Shown: positions 1 to 13,353, numbered from the stretch's first letter. The stretch: 64,000 bases of DNA from Zygaena filipendulae (GCA_907165275.2 OU015670.1:8397501-8461500); one strand, 5' to 3'. Program-made: numbers and translations. Notes: a model not told the origin generated them from the letters alone.

Positions 1-722
1 TTATCGCAACTACCCAAATGAGATATGGATGATTTATTAATGTTTAACCCTGCTCATTTTCTGCGGACGTGTTATAAGATTCTGCATAAATCTATTATCT
101 TTTCAGTATGGCGGTAATGATAATAATCAATGTGATGGCTCCCAAAGACATATGGCTCCACTACATTATCGCCGAGTACAGACGATTATACATTATACAA
201 CCACGCGATCATGATAGTTTAGAGGGCATACTCGGCTGTACTCGCCGATCATCGTCTATGATCGCCTACGACCCGTGAATTGTCGATTTTGGGCACGCAT
301 CAAGGGGAATCGCCTGTGTTCGCGTTGAGGTGTCCACATTATCGCTGATCACACGATCGTACGATCAACGATCATCGGCGATAATGTAGTGCAGGCATAA
401 TGTGGTGCGACAACCATGGAAAATGTTATAGTGCTAACAGACGACCGGAGTCGGTGCGCTCCGCACATCGAACTTCGTGCGCTCCTTGCCATATTCGGTC
501 GTGTGTAGGGTTGTCCGCCGCACATTATTATTATTAACATCTGTGCGGTGTGTTCGGATGGTTTGCACCTCGAACGCGGTGCGCCTGAACCAAGTTCGAT
601 CGTGTGTACGGCGCACCCTATCGTTCGGCGCATACATATAAATAAAAAGGAAGTGTCTGTTTGTAATCCCAAATTACTAAATACACATTAAAATGCATAT
701 GAATTTATATACGGTACTGACA
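1..722. other. AT-rich DNA with a foldback element; no gene seen
   Basis: No coding signal. It contains the foldback element at 159-391 and an (ATT)n stretch near 525-537. An 18-bp block at 436-453 (gtgctaacagacgaccgg) recurs inverted at about 1285-1301. Positions 634-720 resemble 36954-37040, so this is old repeat DNA. Confidence 0.5.
159..391. mobile_element. MITE-like foldback element with 17-bp perfect inverted ends
   Basis: CACTACATTATCGCCGA at 159-175 is repeated as its exact reverse complement at 375-391. The interior holds further copies of the ATTATCG core in both orientations (for example near 338-350) and no open frame of interest. Probably a non-autonomous DNA transposon; family not identified. 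Confidence 0.65.
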
Positions 723-943
723 TCCTTACTAATATTATAAATGCGAAAATAAGTTTGTTAGTTGTTTGAATTTTTCTCAATATTTCTGTTTGTTCCGGCT
801 AATCTCTGAAACGATTGGACCAATTTTAACGGGACTTTCACTGACAGATAGCAGTTATAAGCAGTAACATAGGATACTTTTATTAAAAATGTTCCTAAGG
901 AAATTCCGAAAAGCACGCGGGTGAATCCGCGGGGCACAGCTAG
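723..943 (+). mobile_element. Short non-autonomous Helitron
   Basis: Starts TCCTTACTAATATTATAAA after an A and ends GGGGCACAGCTAG before a T, the Helitron A/T target. A GC hairpin (cgcgggtgaatccgcg) lies about 10 nt before the CTAG end. This is the common lepidopteran Lep1-like type. It is non-coding. Confidence 0.8.
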
Positions 944-1179
944 TCTAAGTTTTATATTGCTATACCTACTCTTGTCTATTTCTCAGATAGATTTTTGCCC
1001 ATTCTTTTATTTTTTCCGTTTATTAGTGGCAGTCAGTGGTGATGTGGCTCTTATAACCAACACTTACGCCATTTTAATTTTTTTTTTATCAGAGACAGAC
1101 GAAATAAGAGTTTTTATGTCGTCTGAGTCGGAGACATGACGAGCGGCCGTGTTGCATGCTCAAAAACGACTGGACATAC

Positions 1180-1336
1180 GCAGAGAGAAGGTAATCACTA
1201 CGTTGACATACGGTAGTATCTCTAAGCTGTTTGTGGACTGGACCGTGCGCTCGTCTGTTGCGCAGGTCCCATACAATACAAGTTCGGTCGTCTGTTAGCA
1301 CTTTTAGGTAAAACGTAGTGATTACCTTCTCTCTGC
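1180..1336. mobile_element. Small MITE with 25-bp perfect terminal inverted repeats
   Basis: A 157-bp element. Positions 1180-1204 (gcagagagaaggtaatcact...) are the exact reverse complement of 1312-1336. It is non-coding and the superfamily is not assigned. Confidence 0.75.
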
Positions 1337-1463
1337 TTTTAGGCTGACCTGCAACTTTGACTGCCCTGACTGCAGGTACCTACCAGCGTCTGACTCTGAT
1401 CCCACTAGGTTAGTTTAATTATTTATCAGCTCCATTGATATTCGGAGACTTTTCTTTTTTCAA

Positions 1464-1624
1464 TCAAAAATAAAAGGAGGACCATGAATTTTAACATTTT
1501 TATACAAATTTTCAGTTGTAGGTAGATAATTATGTCCATACGGCAATGTCAGCTTTTCATTTCAAATGTACTTCTACCCTCCATAATCAAATGTTAAAAT
1601 TCATGGTCTTACTTTTATTTTTGA
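1464..1624. mobile_element. Small MITE with ~36-bp near-perfect inverted ends
   Basis: The left arm from 1464 and the right arm ending at 1624 match as reverse complements over about 36 bp with two mismatches (core CCATGAATTTTAACATTT). It is 161 bp long and non-coding. Confidence 0.75.
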
Positions 1625-1629
1625 CAGTT

Positions 1630-4600
1630 TGACACTATGTTATTTAGCGAAAAATAATCTTTATGATGAAGCCTTTCGATCGTTAGGTATGATAAAGCTA
1701 CAGAGTGATTATTTTTCTCATGTAATGGGTTCGATTCCCGGTTCAACCATGTAATTATTTAAATATTTAAATGAATGCAGTTTAAATTACTTTTTAAATT
1801 CAAATAATGTCTTCTTTCAGTAAAATGTTCCATCTACAATATTCAAAGTGCTTTCCTTGTGGCATATCCGTGGGACGACGTTCGGTAGGTATAAGAAACG
1901 GTGACTGGGTTAGGCTGACAAATGAAACAGACATATAAAGATTTAATATTGGACTAATATTTAATAAAATACGATATTATCATAATAAAAATTCATATAA
2001 AAATTCAAGTATTTCAATTTATAAACAATAAGTATTAGGTACTAACAACCCGCTAGGATTAAGAGTGTAATGATAGTTAATGTTATCTATTAGTTTTATC
2101 TAAAAGAAACCTTCAAACTTCGCCAGTTTTTTTTGCTATCGATCCTTACACTCCTTCCTAACAAGTTAATTAATTATTAGGACTAAGTAGGCAGGTAATA
2201 CTAATATTTCAAACAACTATAATATGACAAGGAAATAGAAAAAATAAAAAAAAACAAAATAAAGGGAGCGCGGGAATTTCTCAATTAGGTACCTATTTTA
2301 TTACTATGTATGGCTAGATCTCTATTCAGGTTTATTATTTTGATGTAGAGTAACTACATTCGGGAAGTATTTTTAGTTTAGCCTTTGATTTGAAAAAATA
2401 ATTTTATTAGCCGAAATAAACGGAAAAGTGGGAATTAAAATATTGCAAAATACTGAAAAAGAAAGCAATTTAACACTAATTTATTATAAAATAGTAAATA
2501 TAATTAAAAAATTCTACACTATATCGTGAATAAAATATTAAAACTACAAAAAACGACTTAAATATAAAATTTATAAAAAAAAAATCAATTAAAAAAGTTA
2601 TACAAAAAAACACAAAATAAATAAATAGGTGTAACATTCAAAATAATATATCCAAACGAAGCAGACGATAAGTTTTTACATTACTATGTAAAAAAGGAAA
2701 TACAGAGCTTGGGACCACACAAGCCGACTTCCTCTGTGAAATTAAGTAAAAAAATAGGAATTTCTGAGGCAGCGATGGCTGCCTACTTTTATGTCTTTTT
2801 GGCAGCATCTTTGGGACGCTTTGTCTTTGGTCTACTACACAATAATGGGGAAAACACGCAGCCCAAAAATAATATAAAACGCGCTTAAAAATTTGGGATC
2901 TGTGAAAAATTTATTTATTAGGTACTATATGCATTATGCACACGTACCTATGTTGCTTTTCTAAAGTGGAACACCATAAACAACGTGTAACTTAAAGGAA
3001 AAAGGGTATCTACCTACACACCGGACGTACAAATTTTTATATTTATCTTTCGGCAACTGATCCATTTAATTAAATTCTTAGTAGTTTTAACGGTTAACTT
3101 CCTGAACTTGAGGTAGGTACCTACCTACTTATCTCGAAGAGGTAATCATCAGCCAAAATTATAATTATCAGATGACCCTTGTAGTTACCTAATTAACCAC
3201 CACAATTTTATTCAAACCGGGGCTACTCCTACGTTTTATTTCCTTCAGCAACAGTGTGGGTGGATGATTCTCTGGTTAGTGGACAATGGCGCTTGTCGCT
3301 CCTTAACATGTACCTAATTACCCTACGGACCATGTGCCGTCAGCATGGTCCGTATTCCCTTTGTCATTACACACACAAGTTCCACTTTATAAACTAGCAA
3401 CCTTCGAATGAGGTGTCTACGATATGACAAAATTGAGTAATCAATTGCACAAACCCAGAAAAGCAAACTACAAATACGAAACACAGAAAGAAAGTTTCAA
3501 ATTCATTTTAATATCTCCACAATAGTCTAAAATAATCCATTCATATTGTAATTATTAGTTACAACAAACGGGATGTCATGTTACAAAAACCAGGCAGAGA
3601 AACTCGTATGAAAATATATACTACAAAAGAAAATAAAATTTTTTCACTACATGTTATTATACCACAGTTGTATTTATAAATATAAAAAATATATAGAACA
3701 GGTAAAACATATTCGATGAAAGTTGATTTCATTTGACTCGAGATCAAGATAAACTAGAGAAAAGTCGAGAGATAAAAGAGATAACGTTAGAAGAAGTGCT
3801 TAAATTCTAGGAAAGCTTAAAAGTATGTTAATTCTCACTAGGGCTGTCACTAATTTTAATAAAACTGTGGCTTAATATAAATAAGTCGTCTGGTCCACCT
3901 ACTGCTCCTGAAAATAATTCCTCAAGGGCAGTTGTGCGATTTTCATATCCACAAAAGCATAATTGCCCGTTGGGGAAACTTTTCAGGAGTAATAGATGAA
4001 CCAATCGAAACAAATCACAACGAGTCAAAGGAAATCCACTTGCACTGCAGTTGGCAAATAAAGCCTAACGCACCTGAAGGGCTACATCGTTAAGTAGGTA
4101 TCATTATTTCAATTGATTTTAAATAACAGGCTTGACTCTATTCGTTACAACAAGTTAAGAAACAACTGGCCCATTTATATGAAAATATTAGTAGTCGGTT
4201 TGATGAATAATTAATATATATTTTATGATTTCAAATTATCTGAAGATTTGTAGCAAAACCGACTCGGTTTTTCATCTTTTCGAAGCGATAGAGTCGTACT
4301 TAGATACATTTTAACTTATCCCACCGAAAAACTAGATCCACAATTGCTATTTCAGTATAGAGGTGATTGTCAAGTCATTAGGGACATTAAGTGACCATAG
4401 TATTTAGTGTCGATCGTGGATAGTGGATCTAATTTTATACACGAGATAGGTAAATGGAGGCATACAAAAAATGTGTTAAAAAAATAATATTTTTCATGCA
4501 CCATCACGGTTTTCAAGGTGTAGGCATTTAGTCTAGAGTTATTGACTAAGTATAATAAATAACGTTACATAAATATTAATACAAAATAGTCGATTAAAAT

Positions 4601-5930
4601 GAGACGGTGCAAGATTTTTTTTACAAACTTAATATTGTCTAGCAAACGTTACAAGATATTAAGGTACTATTATCATTATTATACAATATATTATATTATA
4701 CTCAACTAGGAAAGGTATTCCTTTTAATGAATTGCGCTACTTCTTAATTATTACAAATAATTTCACTAAAACTCCTAGCACGAGAATTTACAAAACGCTC
4801 ACGACTCGAGCGCGCTCTAATGTAAGATGAAAAAATTTCCTAAGTTGGGTCCGCCTCCGACTCAAATTTTTATATAAAATCTTAACTTTTTTTTTTGCGG
4901 ATTTTCAAGATTTTATTTATCACCTAAGAAAATTCAACGTACGACCGATGTACATGAAAGTGAATAAAGTGCGAGAAACTCAGAGATCAAACGCCGAGGT
5001 CGGGGGGGACAAAACACTGATTTAATCATATTAAATTTACTTCAACAACAACAATTCGTTACACTTTACATATTATGTTGGCTACGATAAAAAAGTACAA
5101 ATTTTACTTCAAAAAATGTATAATATATATATATATATATATTTTAATAATTTCAAAGAACGCCAATCGCAATGGCACCACACTCTGCCCCCCGTTCTGT
5201 GCGAACTCTCACGCAGTGACTGATATGCCAAACGACAAAATTACTTTCTAAAATGAAACATGTATGTCCAATGATCGAATCACGTGGGACACCCGTTTAC
5301 AAGCTAAAGTTAGTAGAAAACAGACAACATACAAACAACGTGAAACAAGGCCGCCCCGCAAACGCGCCGGGGGCCGTAAACAAGTATAGCTATAAGCAAG
5401 CAAAAACGTCCTACAAACTAATCAACCAAAAGTACGAAAATAATCCTTGCATGGAACAAACAAAACGTCACCTCACAGCGTCAACAAACTAAACCTTCCT
5501 CCAAATGTAACTAAAAAAAAAAACATTTTCAAACGCTACAAATTCATCTAAATGGCGACACTACGAAATTAAACGTTCAAAACTGAAATACAGCTGTGAG
5601 GCGAATAAGACAACTTGTTAATATGATCCCCGCACCATACCGTGCCAAGATCACCTATGTAAACACACTAACAAGAGAAAACAAAGTACAAAGAGAAACG
5701 AGACAAAAAGAACACGCTATATGGGAGAATCGAAACTTTCTCCCAATAGTTTCAAGAAAAACCAAACTAATAATAATAATCGCTAAAATATTCGAAATCC
5801 CCCGTGAGAGGGCGCGGACAAGGCTCGCTCTCCGGCAGCCACCGCTCGCAGACAGACCACATATCCCAAACACACCTCGGTTTAAAGTTAAAATCTAACA
5901 CCAATTATGTTATTTTTTTTTTTAATCACT
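1630..5930. other. AT-rich non-coding stretch, possibly distal orb2 3' UTR or intergenic
   Basis: I see no convincing coding exon. A partial tRNA-like T-arm (gggttcgattcccgg) sits near 1727-1741 without a pairing acceptor stem. A (TA)n microsatellite lies at about 5125-5143. The open frames here are short and have no recognisable motif. Whether any of it is transcribed as orb2 3' UTR cannot be decided from sequence. Confidence 0.4.
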
Positions 5931-5937
5931 GGGCTCG

Positions 5938-5996
5938 AACAGATCTTCAAGGTATATAACGGTTCAACGGCAAAACGAGGCACTTGAAGATCTGTT
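5938..5996. other. 14-bp perfect stem-loop
   Basis: AACAGATCTTCAAG (5938-5951) pairs perfectly with CTTGAAGATCTGTT (5983-5996) around a 31-nt loop. It lies about 6.6 kb past the orb2 stop. It could be a small-RNA or protein-binding hairpin, or a remnant of a foldback element. The function is unknown. Confidence 0.5.
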
Positions 5997-6640
5997 ATGG
6001 AATGAATTTTTCTCTATAAAAAATTCTCACCCAAAGTTTCACAGCTACAAGTTGCGCGTAAAGTAAAAAATCACGTCCGAATTCACATTTTTTTTTATAA
6101 AAATATAAAAATACAAAATGGGACAGTGCGACCATACACATACTAAACTCCATTCATGCGTCCCGCCTTGTTACCGTGTTACGTATAGGAGGGTAGGGGG
6201 CACTTCCAGTGTTCGGAAAAAAATTGAGCAATTTAATACAAAGGATCCATATCAAAATGCACACACGTTGGTTGGTTTATTTTCAAGACGCAAATTAAAG
6301 GTAGTTTTAACAAAACACAAGAAAAAAAAACAACACATGTCGGCCTTATAATATAACGCAATAATTAAAAATGCTATTTTTTTATTTCCAAAGTGCAGAG
6401 TGAAGAATGACATCGAGCACGGTGTATATCTGGAGCATTGACCAATCAAAGTTTGTACCTAATTTTTTTTTTTAATATTCAATTTCGAACAGCGCGTTAA
6501 CCTAATAATATTCACTACGGTTTACCAATCCAAAAATTTGTTATCTAGGTACACCGTGTGTTTTTGTAAGCGTTATGCAACTTTTTATACCATGAGAGTA
6601 TCATAGCCTAAATCCTAGGAATAGTATATTTCATTATAAG

Positions 6641-6748
6641 TGCGGAAAGCCTGTCATTGCAAAGAGTTCCGACTTATGTCTACCCGAGCCGAGGCGCAGC
6701 CGAAGGTGAGGGTTGACAGTCGGAACTAGTTGCAATGACGGTTCCGCA
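6641..6748. mobile_element. Small palindromic element
   Basis: The left arm tgcggaaagcctgtcattgc... and right arm ...gcaatgacggttccgca are imperfect reverse complements over about 30 bp, and the inner parts (agttccgac/gtcggaact) pair as well. It looks like a tiny foldback transposon and abuts another MITE. Confidence 0.6.
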
Positions 6749-6765
6749 CGTGTACTGAACAACTA

Positions 6766-7057
6766 TTTTTAATACAGTTGCGAAAAAAATGAAGAAATTT
6801 AATAAAATATCAAAAACACAACAAACTCAACTAAGTTCCAACTGTGATCAAGAGATGGCGCTAGTCGTATTAGTAATGCGAAACGTACTTTTCGCAATGC
6901 AAAAAAGTGTGTCAAAGTCGTGTCGCCATTTGACAGTTGGCAAAGAGAACGCACGAGTTCGGGAAAGGTAAACAAAAAGCTCGAGTATGTAATAGCCTAC
7001 ATCCCGAACGCTAAACGTCCCTGCAATACGCCACTTTTTGAGCAACTGTATTAAAAA
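6766..7057. mobile_element. MITE with 16-bp terminal inverted repeats
   Basis: TTTTTAATACAGTTGC (6766-6781) and its exact reverse complement (7042-7057) bound 292 bp of sequence with no plausible protein. The terminal sequence (acagttgctcaaaaagtgg type on the right) looks like a repeat I associate with lepidopteran genomes. Confidence 0.65.
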
Positions 7058-10000
7058 ATATATTAAGCATTCCGCAAATATTTGTCTAATTTTGTATTTT
7101 TCAATATGATTAATATCGTTAGTTCAATATAAAAAGTTCCACAATGCTTAGGTACTCGCAATATGTAGCAAATAATAAATAAGTTCCATTAAAATGCTTC
7201 TAATTATACAATTTGTATCTACTTATTTAGAAAAATTGATTTTATTATTATTTTTTATAAGTTTTCTCTATTCAAGGGATACTTAGTTTATTATTCAATA
7301 TCTTTAGGAATTGTATTAAATTTATTTTGTTTCTTTATATTTTAAACAAATCTACGCCAAAACACGTTAAACACGCGAGGTGTCATCGCATTTGGCAAAT
7401 TAATCAAATCTAGAGGAATCTAAATGGTACATTTTTCAAAAATGTTTAATAAATTTAAATAAATAAGAAGAAAACCAATCGAAAACGGTCAAACACCGGG
7501 AGGGGGTACCTACTACCAATCTCATTCGCCGCGTTACAAAGGCACTATCAAGCCTCACATATGTAAGTAAATATAATAATATTTATTAAATATTCCCTCA
7601 CAAAATTTCGAAAAACACCAATCAGTATTAATATAGGTACCTTCACAACACGAAAAAACGTTGCAAAAAATCGATGACAAAAAAATTACAAAAATCTCGC
7701 AAGTCTTTTGCTAACAGTCTATTTGCATCCGCGGCCGCTCGGGATACGACGTCTACCTGTCGCGGTGTACTGTGTATGCGCCCCTTAACAACTATACATT
7801 ACATCCTTTTAAGTACATTATGGAAAAGTCCTAAGAATGAATTGTACCTACCAGTACTCCAGTTAGTCCATCTATTGCTACCTAAAAATTACATCCAAGG
7901 GTATCTTATTTCTGCCCTTAAAGTACTTCTACCAATTTTTTATGTTAATATGGGTAGTACGGTTACATACATACCTACATACCCCTGGAATTTCCCAGGG
8001 GCCCTGGAAAATTTTTTTGGGGGTCATAGATGGAATCACCGGCCTATTTCACTATTGAATCCTTATAGTAGATGTGAATGGAGTTATGGAGAGTTCACAC
8101 TATATTATATTGATGGACTATATCTATAAGGATCGGGGGAAAAAAACACTTAACATTTCCAAGTAAATTGTCTGAAAACTTATGTTTATCATTTGAAGTA
8201 AAACTTTTCACTCCAGCTGCACGATTATCGTGTCCGGTTCCTCGGTAAGGTTAGCAAAACTGGGTCCTTATTTACCAACAAAATGCCTTGGCCATAACGC
8301 GCGTCCCAAAAACGCAATCCCAAATGTTCTAGATGCCAACACATTAGAAATTATTATTCTGTACTTATAGCATAAGAAACGTCGTGAATGTATTTTTTGG
8401 AGTGAAACTTCTTCCATGACGAGGGAAAGAACTTTATTGTGGCGCGGGTGCCTAATCTGCTTATCTTTACCAGCCCAATGAAACTGCCAAAGAGTATATA
8501 TAACCACTACAACTGCCTTGAAGCAAAAATTACTATGGATCTAAGCAAATAACTTCCTTACCAACTTAGGAATACCTAATCAAATCCCCCTGACCGCGTC
8601 TCACATTGGTAAGGTTAAGGTTGGCAAAAAATGCTTTCTTAGATTTCAGCGAATAGTATGAAAGTTCCACCCTTGAAACGTAGTGATTATTTGCTCAGTA
8701 ACCTTAACAGGTGAACCGGACGCAGAAACCGTGCGTTGCGTGCAACCAAGGGTAACCGAATGCTGTGGATAACGAACGCGTGACGGAAACGTTGAAGCTT
8801 TCCGTTTCCGCTCAGTGCAAAGGCGGCAATCTCAAATCAGTTTTACTTCAATCGCGCGTGGGTATGCTCCACGCTCTCACGTTTCCAATTTATAGTGTTA
8901 TCGATTTTGTTTATGAGATCAATGAAGGTCGTGACGGGTTAGTTAATGAATGCTAATTATTAGGTACATCAGGGATTAGGTACAAAACAAACAATACACG
9001 AGTGACAAAGCCGAACAGGGCAAACTTCGTGAATTAACTCGTCGCCTACTCTAGAATATAATTGGATTAGGTATATTATTATATATTTTTTTAAAATATT
9101 ACTCTAACTCTACCGTCTATTGCACTATCCCCGGCGAATCCGAAAAATACTTCATTTCATTATCTCAATCAATATTATATTTATTTAATGCTAAAATATA
9201 AGAAAAAGAGCGTGTAACTCGCGCATAGCGCGCAAGATTACAGTCGAAAACGGTAACAATTTTTTTTTGTACTAAAAATCAGACCCTACCGCCTCCCAAC
9301 AAACAATTGTCAAAGTAAACCGACAGAAACAACACTAAATCGCATCGTCCCGTTCTTCTACTCAGGACTGTGACAGCTATTTAGTTCCAAGTGTTCCGTT
9401 TTGGCGCTGCAGTCGCACGCTTTGCGCCGCCATTACTATTATTTTCAAGCACAGTTTTAACTGGCGATTTTATGCATTTCCTAGCTTTCGCTGTATTATA
9501 GCAGGTATAGTTTAATCCATTTCTCCTTGTTATTCGACCAAAATTGACAACCACACCTCGAGGTTACCTATAGGTACAGCAGCTCCAAAACGGAACGCAG
9601 GAAACTAGAGGAAGTCACCGTCGCGTCGTGTCGCATCTTTTACGTCATAGTAACTAATCCAGAATCCTTAATCTGTGCTTCTATTTGTCCACCTAGTCAA
9701 ACGTTCAGGTGCATACGAGAGCTACAACTAGTGTCACTGGCTATCATATCATATAGATATCTTCTAAAAAGAAATCGTTTGTAGATCAATTAAAATATGG
9801 TGTTAACAGTTTGTGATAACTTTGCAGCATTGCAGTCATTTTTTATAGCTGGTGGCGCCCAGTTTCCTGTATGCACCTTAGCTCATTCTCGATAGGGACC
9901 CGCTTACCACCATCTTCAACCAATGATTTAAGTGAAATATGATCGAAATTTCAATGGATAAAAAATCGATATACGGTTAAAATAGACCCCCAGCTAGTTA

Positions 10001-12628
10001 AATTGTTGAGATAATTCCTCCATAGACGTTTCGTATCACACAAAACAATCGCGGGCGGCCCAAGAAGCGAACGTGACAATCTCGACTTTGCAACAATATC
10101 CGAGTCGAAAAACCAAAAGAATAATTATTTACCGAGTTTCAAAATATTATGAAATTCATTCTAGCTACACAGGTACAATAATGATTTGAGAGAATCAGAC
10201 ATTCCACTTATGTCTTATTTAAATATCTTACGTTAAGCAAGTGCTTTTTGCACCCACGACATAATATCGCAAGCGCAAGCCACCGCCATACTTACGGCGA
10301 GTTAGCGTCCACTTTCAAGGTAGAACTTATCCACAAATGACAAACGGACAACTAGCTAAGTATTTACGGATACATATTTTTTTCTTATCCAAAATCTATG
10401 CAGTTAAAATCGTTTCGCTCAATCTTCATTTGCGTGACGCGTATAGAAAAAAGTAGGAAATCACTACCTCTTACTAAAAGTGGTAACATTATAATTCAAA
10501 ATGGTGGACGTGTTGGCGAAAGAAAATTCGGAAAGCAATTTATAAATTGTGTTTTTTTTAACGACCTTGTCCTTGAATTCTATATGTTTTGCTTAAGATT
10601 AGGTAAACGTTGGATAGTGTCGCTTTTATTTCTATTAATTTTTCTAAATGGTGATATCATGAAGCAACTTCAAATGACACCTTAGGAGTGTTCACGTCAC
10701 ATTACCCATTTCCATTTTGACAATTATTATCCTCACGGACCAACGTCTAAAATATCGATTTTCGCCGGTCGACGTAAATAAACTTGTCAAATTACAGTTA
10801 CGTGTCTAATTCTCAAAGAGCAAACGCGTTCTTGCTCGTTTCAGACGAACAGTTAGGGTACCTAAGAAATGAATTGAGTTTCCATTACCTACACAGCAGA
10901 TATTCTCATAATAGAACGTACCGCTTCGAAGGCTATCAGATTGGAAAAGTACAATTACTCTGCGGTTGACATTGAGACAGTCTCAACTAAAACAAAACCA
11001 CGAACCTTTTAAAAAAGTTGCCGTTAGAAGATTTATAGCAAAACCGTGTTTATTTACGTTTTTTTTTCAGGGATGCTTTGATGTGAGACTGCTTCAAGGA
11101 CGCGACCACCCTAAGATTATATTCACGTTAGCCACTTCTGAACACCTACCTACTGAACTGATCAAATCGTAAAACTCGAGCCGACATCGCTCGCAGTGAC
11201 GCGGCGTCTATGTGAGAGATGAGAGTGCTACCTACTCTGTGCTCGCAAGAAAACGGAAAACTGCTCACCAAGTGTGGGCACACCCCTATATGGCCGTTTC
11301 TTGCTATAATTTCCAAAGTCTCAATCATACCCTGAGGACAGCGCAGCGGTAACGGATGGTGATATTGCAGTATACATATAGTTAAGACAGTGTCTCAACT
11401 CAAACTTCCACAAAAATTTGGCAACTACACAAGGCCAACTCGGTAAAACACGTCAAATTATGGTCACGGAAAACAAATAAACACTTGTAGACTGCTGAAC
11501 GTGGCCTAGCTAAGAAAGAAAGAAAGTAAATCTCCTTTTTAACTGACTTTCAAAGAGGAGGAGGTTGTGAATTCGGATGTATGTTTTTTTTTCTATACCT
11601 ACTTTAACATGCAGTTCTTTTTTAATCATTTATGGCAAAAGAAAGATTGTAAAGTGAATCTCGCTTCCCAAGACTGCTCGAGACTCGGAGTCACTCGATG
11701 AGTCCTTTTGGCCTCGCGCTCTCGTCACACGACCGCGCATAAACGTGCGCGTGCATTTTGTAGAGTTGAGATACTGCTATACCTATGTATACTATGGTCT
11801 TGGTATATGTTTATACTGCCACTTTAGTGGATATATGCAGCTTCATCCAACATCGCTACTCTAAGTCTGTTCTGAGGGTCCCTTCTAATGGTGCTTCCAT
11901 ACCGGTGTTGAAATTTAAAAACATTTTGCAACATGTACAATTTGTTCCTGGAACAAAACAATATGTTACAAAATGTTCAAAAACCTACATAATATTTTGA
12001 ATACCGTTATAGAAGCACCTCAGAAAGTACTAATCATAAATCGGCCTGCACCTAGTTTTATATCTTCTCAAAACATCGATACTGTTTCCATGACTAGACG
12101 ACTCATATTGCGTACCCAATATACAGAATGTTATATTTGGCAATATGCAAAGATGTTTTCGTAGCGCTGCGCTTGTAAAGGTGTTATCAACATAGCTTTT
12201 ACAGCCTTATATACAGGGTCATGTTTACTTAAACACAACACGTTGACCTCTTAGGTGGGTCTGCGGTTTTACCCGAGCACCCCGCGTGTACAGTCAACAG
12301 CAGAGACAGTTGAATCTTATTGCAGTACCTACTAATAAAGTTCAAGGACTGTCCAAAGTGTTTAACATTGCCGCTGCCGACTGTACACAACGGCCTGTTC
12401 CGCAGCGGTAGGTATACAGGGTGTTGTGTGTTTAGCTAAGCGCCACACCACGGACAATTTCTCTTCGGTGTTCCCACGCGGCTGTAGCAGATATACATAT
12501 ACAGGGGGTGTTCTCCGGCGCGGCGGCGACATACAGGGTGTTTTACCTAAGCGCAGCGGGTGTAGCGGGGGTGTCGCGTCGCGTCGTCGGGTGTCGGGTG
12601 TCGGGTGTCGGGCGCGGGGCGCGGGGCC
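7058..12628. other. Downstream of orb2 stop: probable 3' UTR then intergenic; no gene
   Basis: No recognisable protein gene. Several imperfect inverted repeats occur (9390-9610 around ccgttttgg/ccaaaacgg). A block near 8285-8335 resembles 35762-35812 inside the 7-kb repeat. Positions 11530-11580 hold a degraded copy of the lepidopteran 'CTTTC..AGAGGAGGAGGTT' repeat. At 12209-12545 the motif TACAGGGTG or a close variant occurs four times. The orb2 poly(A) site cannot be fixed. Confidence 0.45.
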
Positions 12629-12745
12629 CTAGCACCAGCGGAAGGGCACGGCGCGCGGGCGGTCGGCGCCCTCCTTCACCAGCGGCTTGTGGAACTCGCG
12701 CCCGGGCCGCGAGTGGATCGTCGCCCAGCAGTGCTCGCAGTAGTA
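12629..12745 (-). CDS. orb2: Orb2 terminal coding exon: second half of ZZ domain and stop
   Basis: Last coding exon, 39 codons including TAG. It starts right after a gcggccag acceptor with YYCEHCWATIH and continues HSRPGREFHKPLVKEG to FRWC-stop. The Cys and His residues (C-x2-C, and H in ATIH and EFH) are the second half of the cross-brace zinc-binding ZZ module that closes all CPEB2-4 proteins. The exon is phase 0 and joins directly to LQ at the end of the previous exon. It is strongly GC-rich. The 3' UTR follows towards lower coordinates. Confidence 0.95.
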   Translation of the reverse strand, partial: YYCEHCWATIHSRPGREFHKPLVKEGADRPRAVPFRWC

Positions 12746-13353
12746 CTGGCCGCGGGCACACAAACAACGCACACGATCAACAAAACCTCACTAGAATACA
12801 AGTATTTTTTAAAAGGCAAATTAATGTTGAGTTTGTCACGCCCTGTGACTTGTGAGCCTTAATTATGCTCAAGCGATCGTCGGGAAATTTCGCATACACG
12901 TCGTCAGGGGTACAGAAAAGGACATAGGGTACTTTTTATCTAGTAATTATTAAATATTAATGATAATTATCAAACAGAACTCAGACCAAATAAAACTAAA
13001 GCCGCAACGCCTCGAACAACAAAGCCGGTTGCGTATGCATGTGGTGCTTAGGAAAGTGCCCCGACGATTCCCAGGTATGGTGTCTTTTTCTTGTAAGTGT
13101 GTGCGTGTTTCTGTGTACGTGCAGGGCGTGGTGTCCTTTTCCTGGCTTCACTTGTTTGTTCTACGCGTTCCGTCTTTAGTTTTTATTTGGTCTGAGCATC
13201 AAAATAGAACCTTTCATAGAAATTTTGTCTAGTTTAACTTCGACTTTATGAAAAGTATTTAAGATCGAAATAATTCAATGGATGAAACGTTATCTTTCCT
13301 GCGCGAGCGCGTTTGTGTGTGTGTGTGTGTATGTGTGCGTGAGCACCCCTCAC

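Noticed and set aside
1668..1750. Possible tRNA (gggttcgattcccgg)
   Set aside because: B-box-like sequence only; no A box at proper spacing and no acceptor stem.
7674..8129. 151-codon plus-strand frame, possible gene
   Set aside because: Only a short stretch (LVHLLL-K and a later GALENFFGG) vaguely resembles a minus-strand frame at 4028-3828 (TALEELFSGAVGG). This looks like an old shared repeat rather than a gene; no domain, no codon bias, and overlapping simple AT-rich sequence.
12426..12862. Plus-strand open frames rich in Arg/Gly/Ala over 12426-12862
   Set aside because: They are antisense or frame shadows of the GC-rich terminal orb2 exon (12629-12745, minus) and its flanks. Only the minus frame gives conserved CPEB sequence with correct splice sites.
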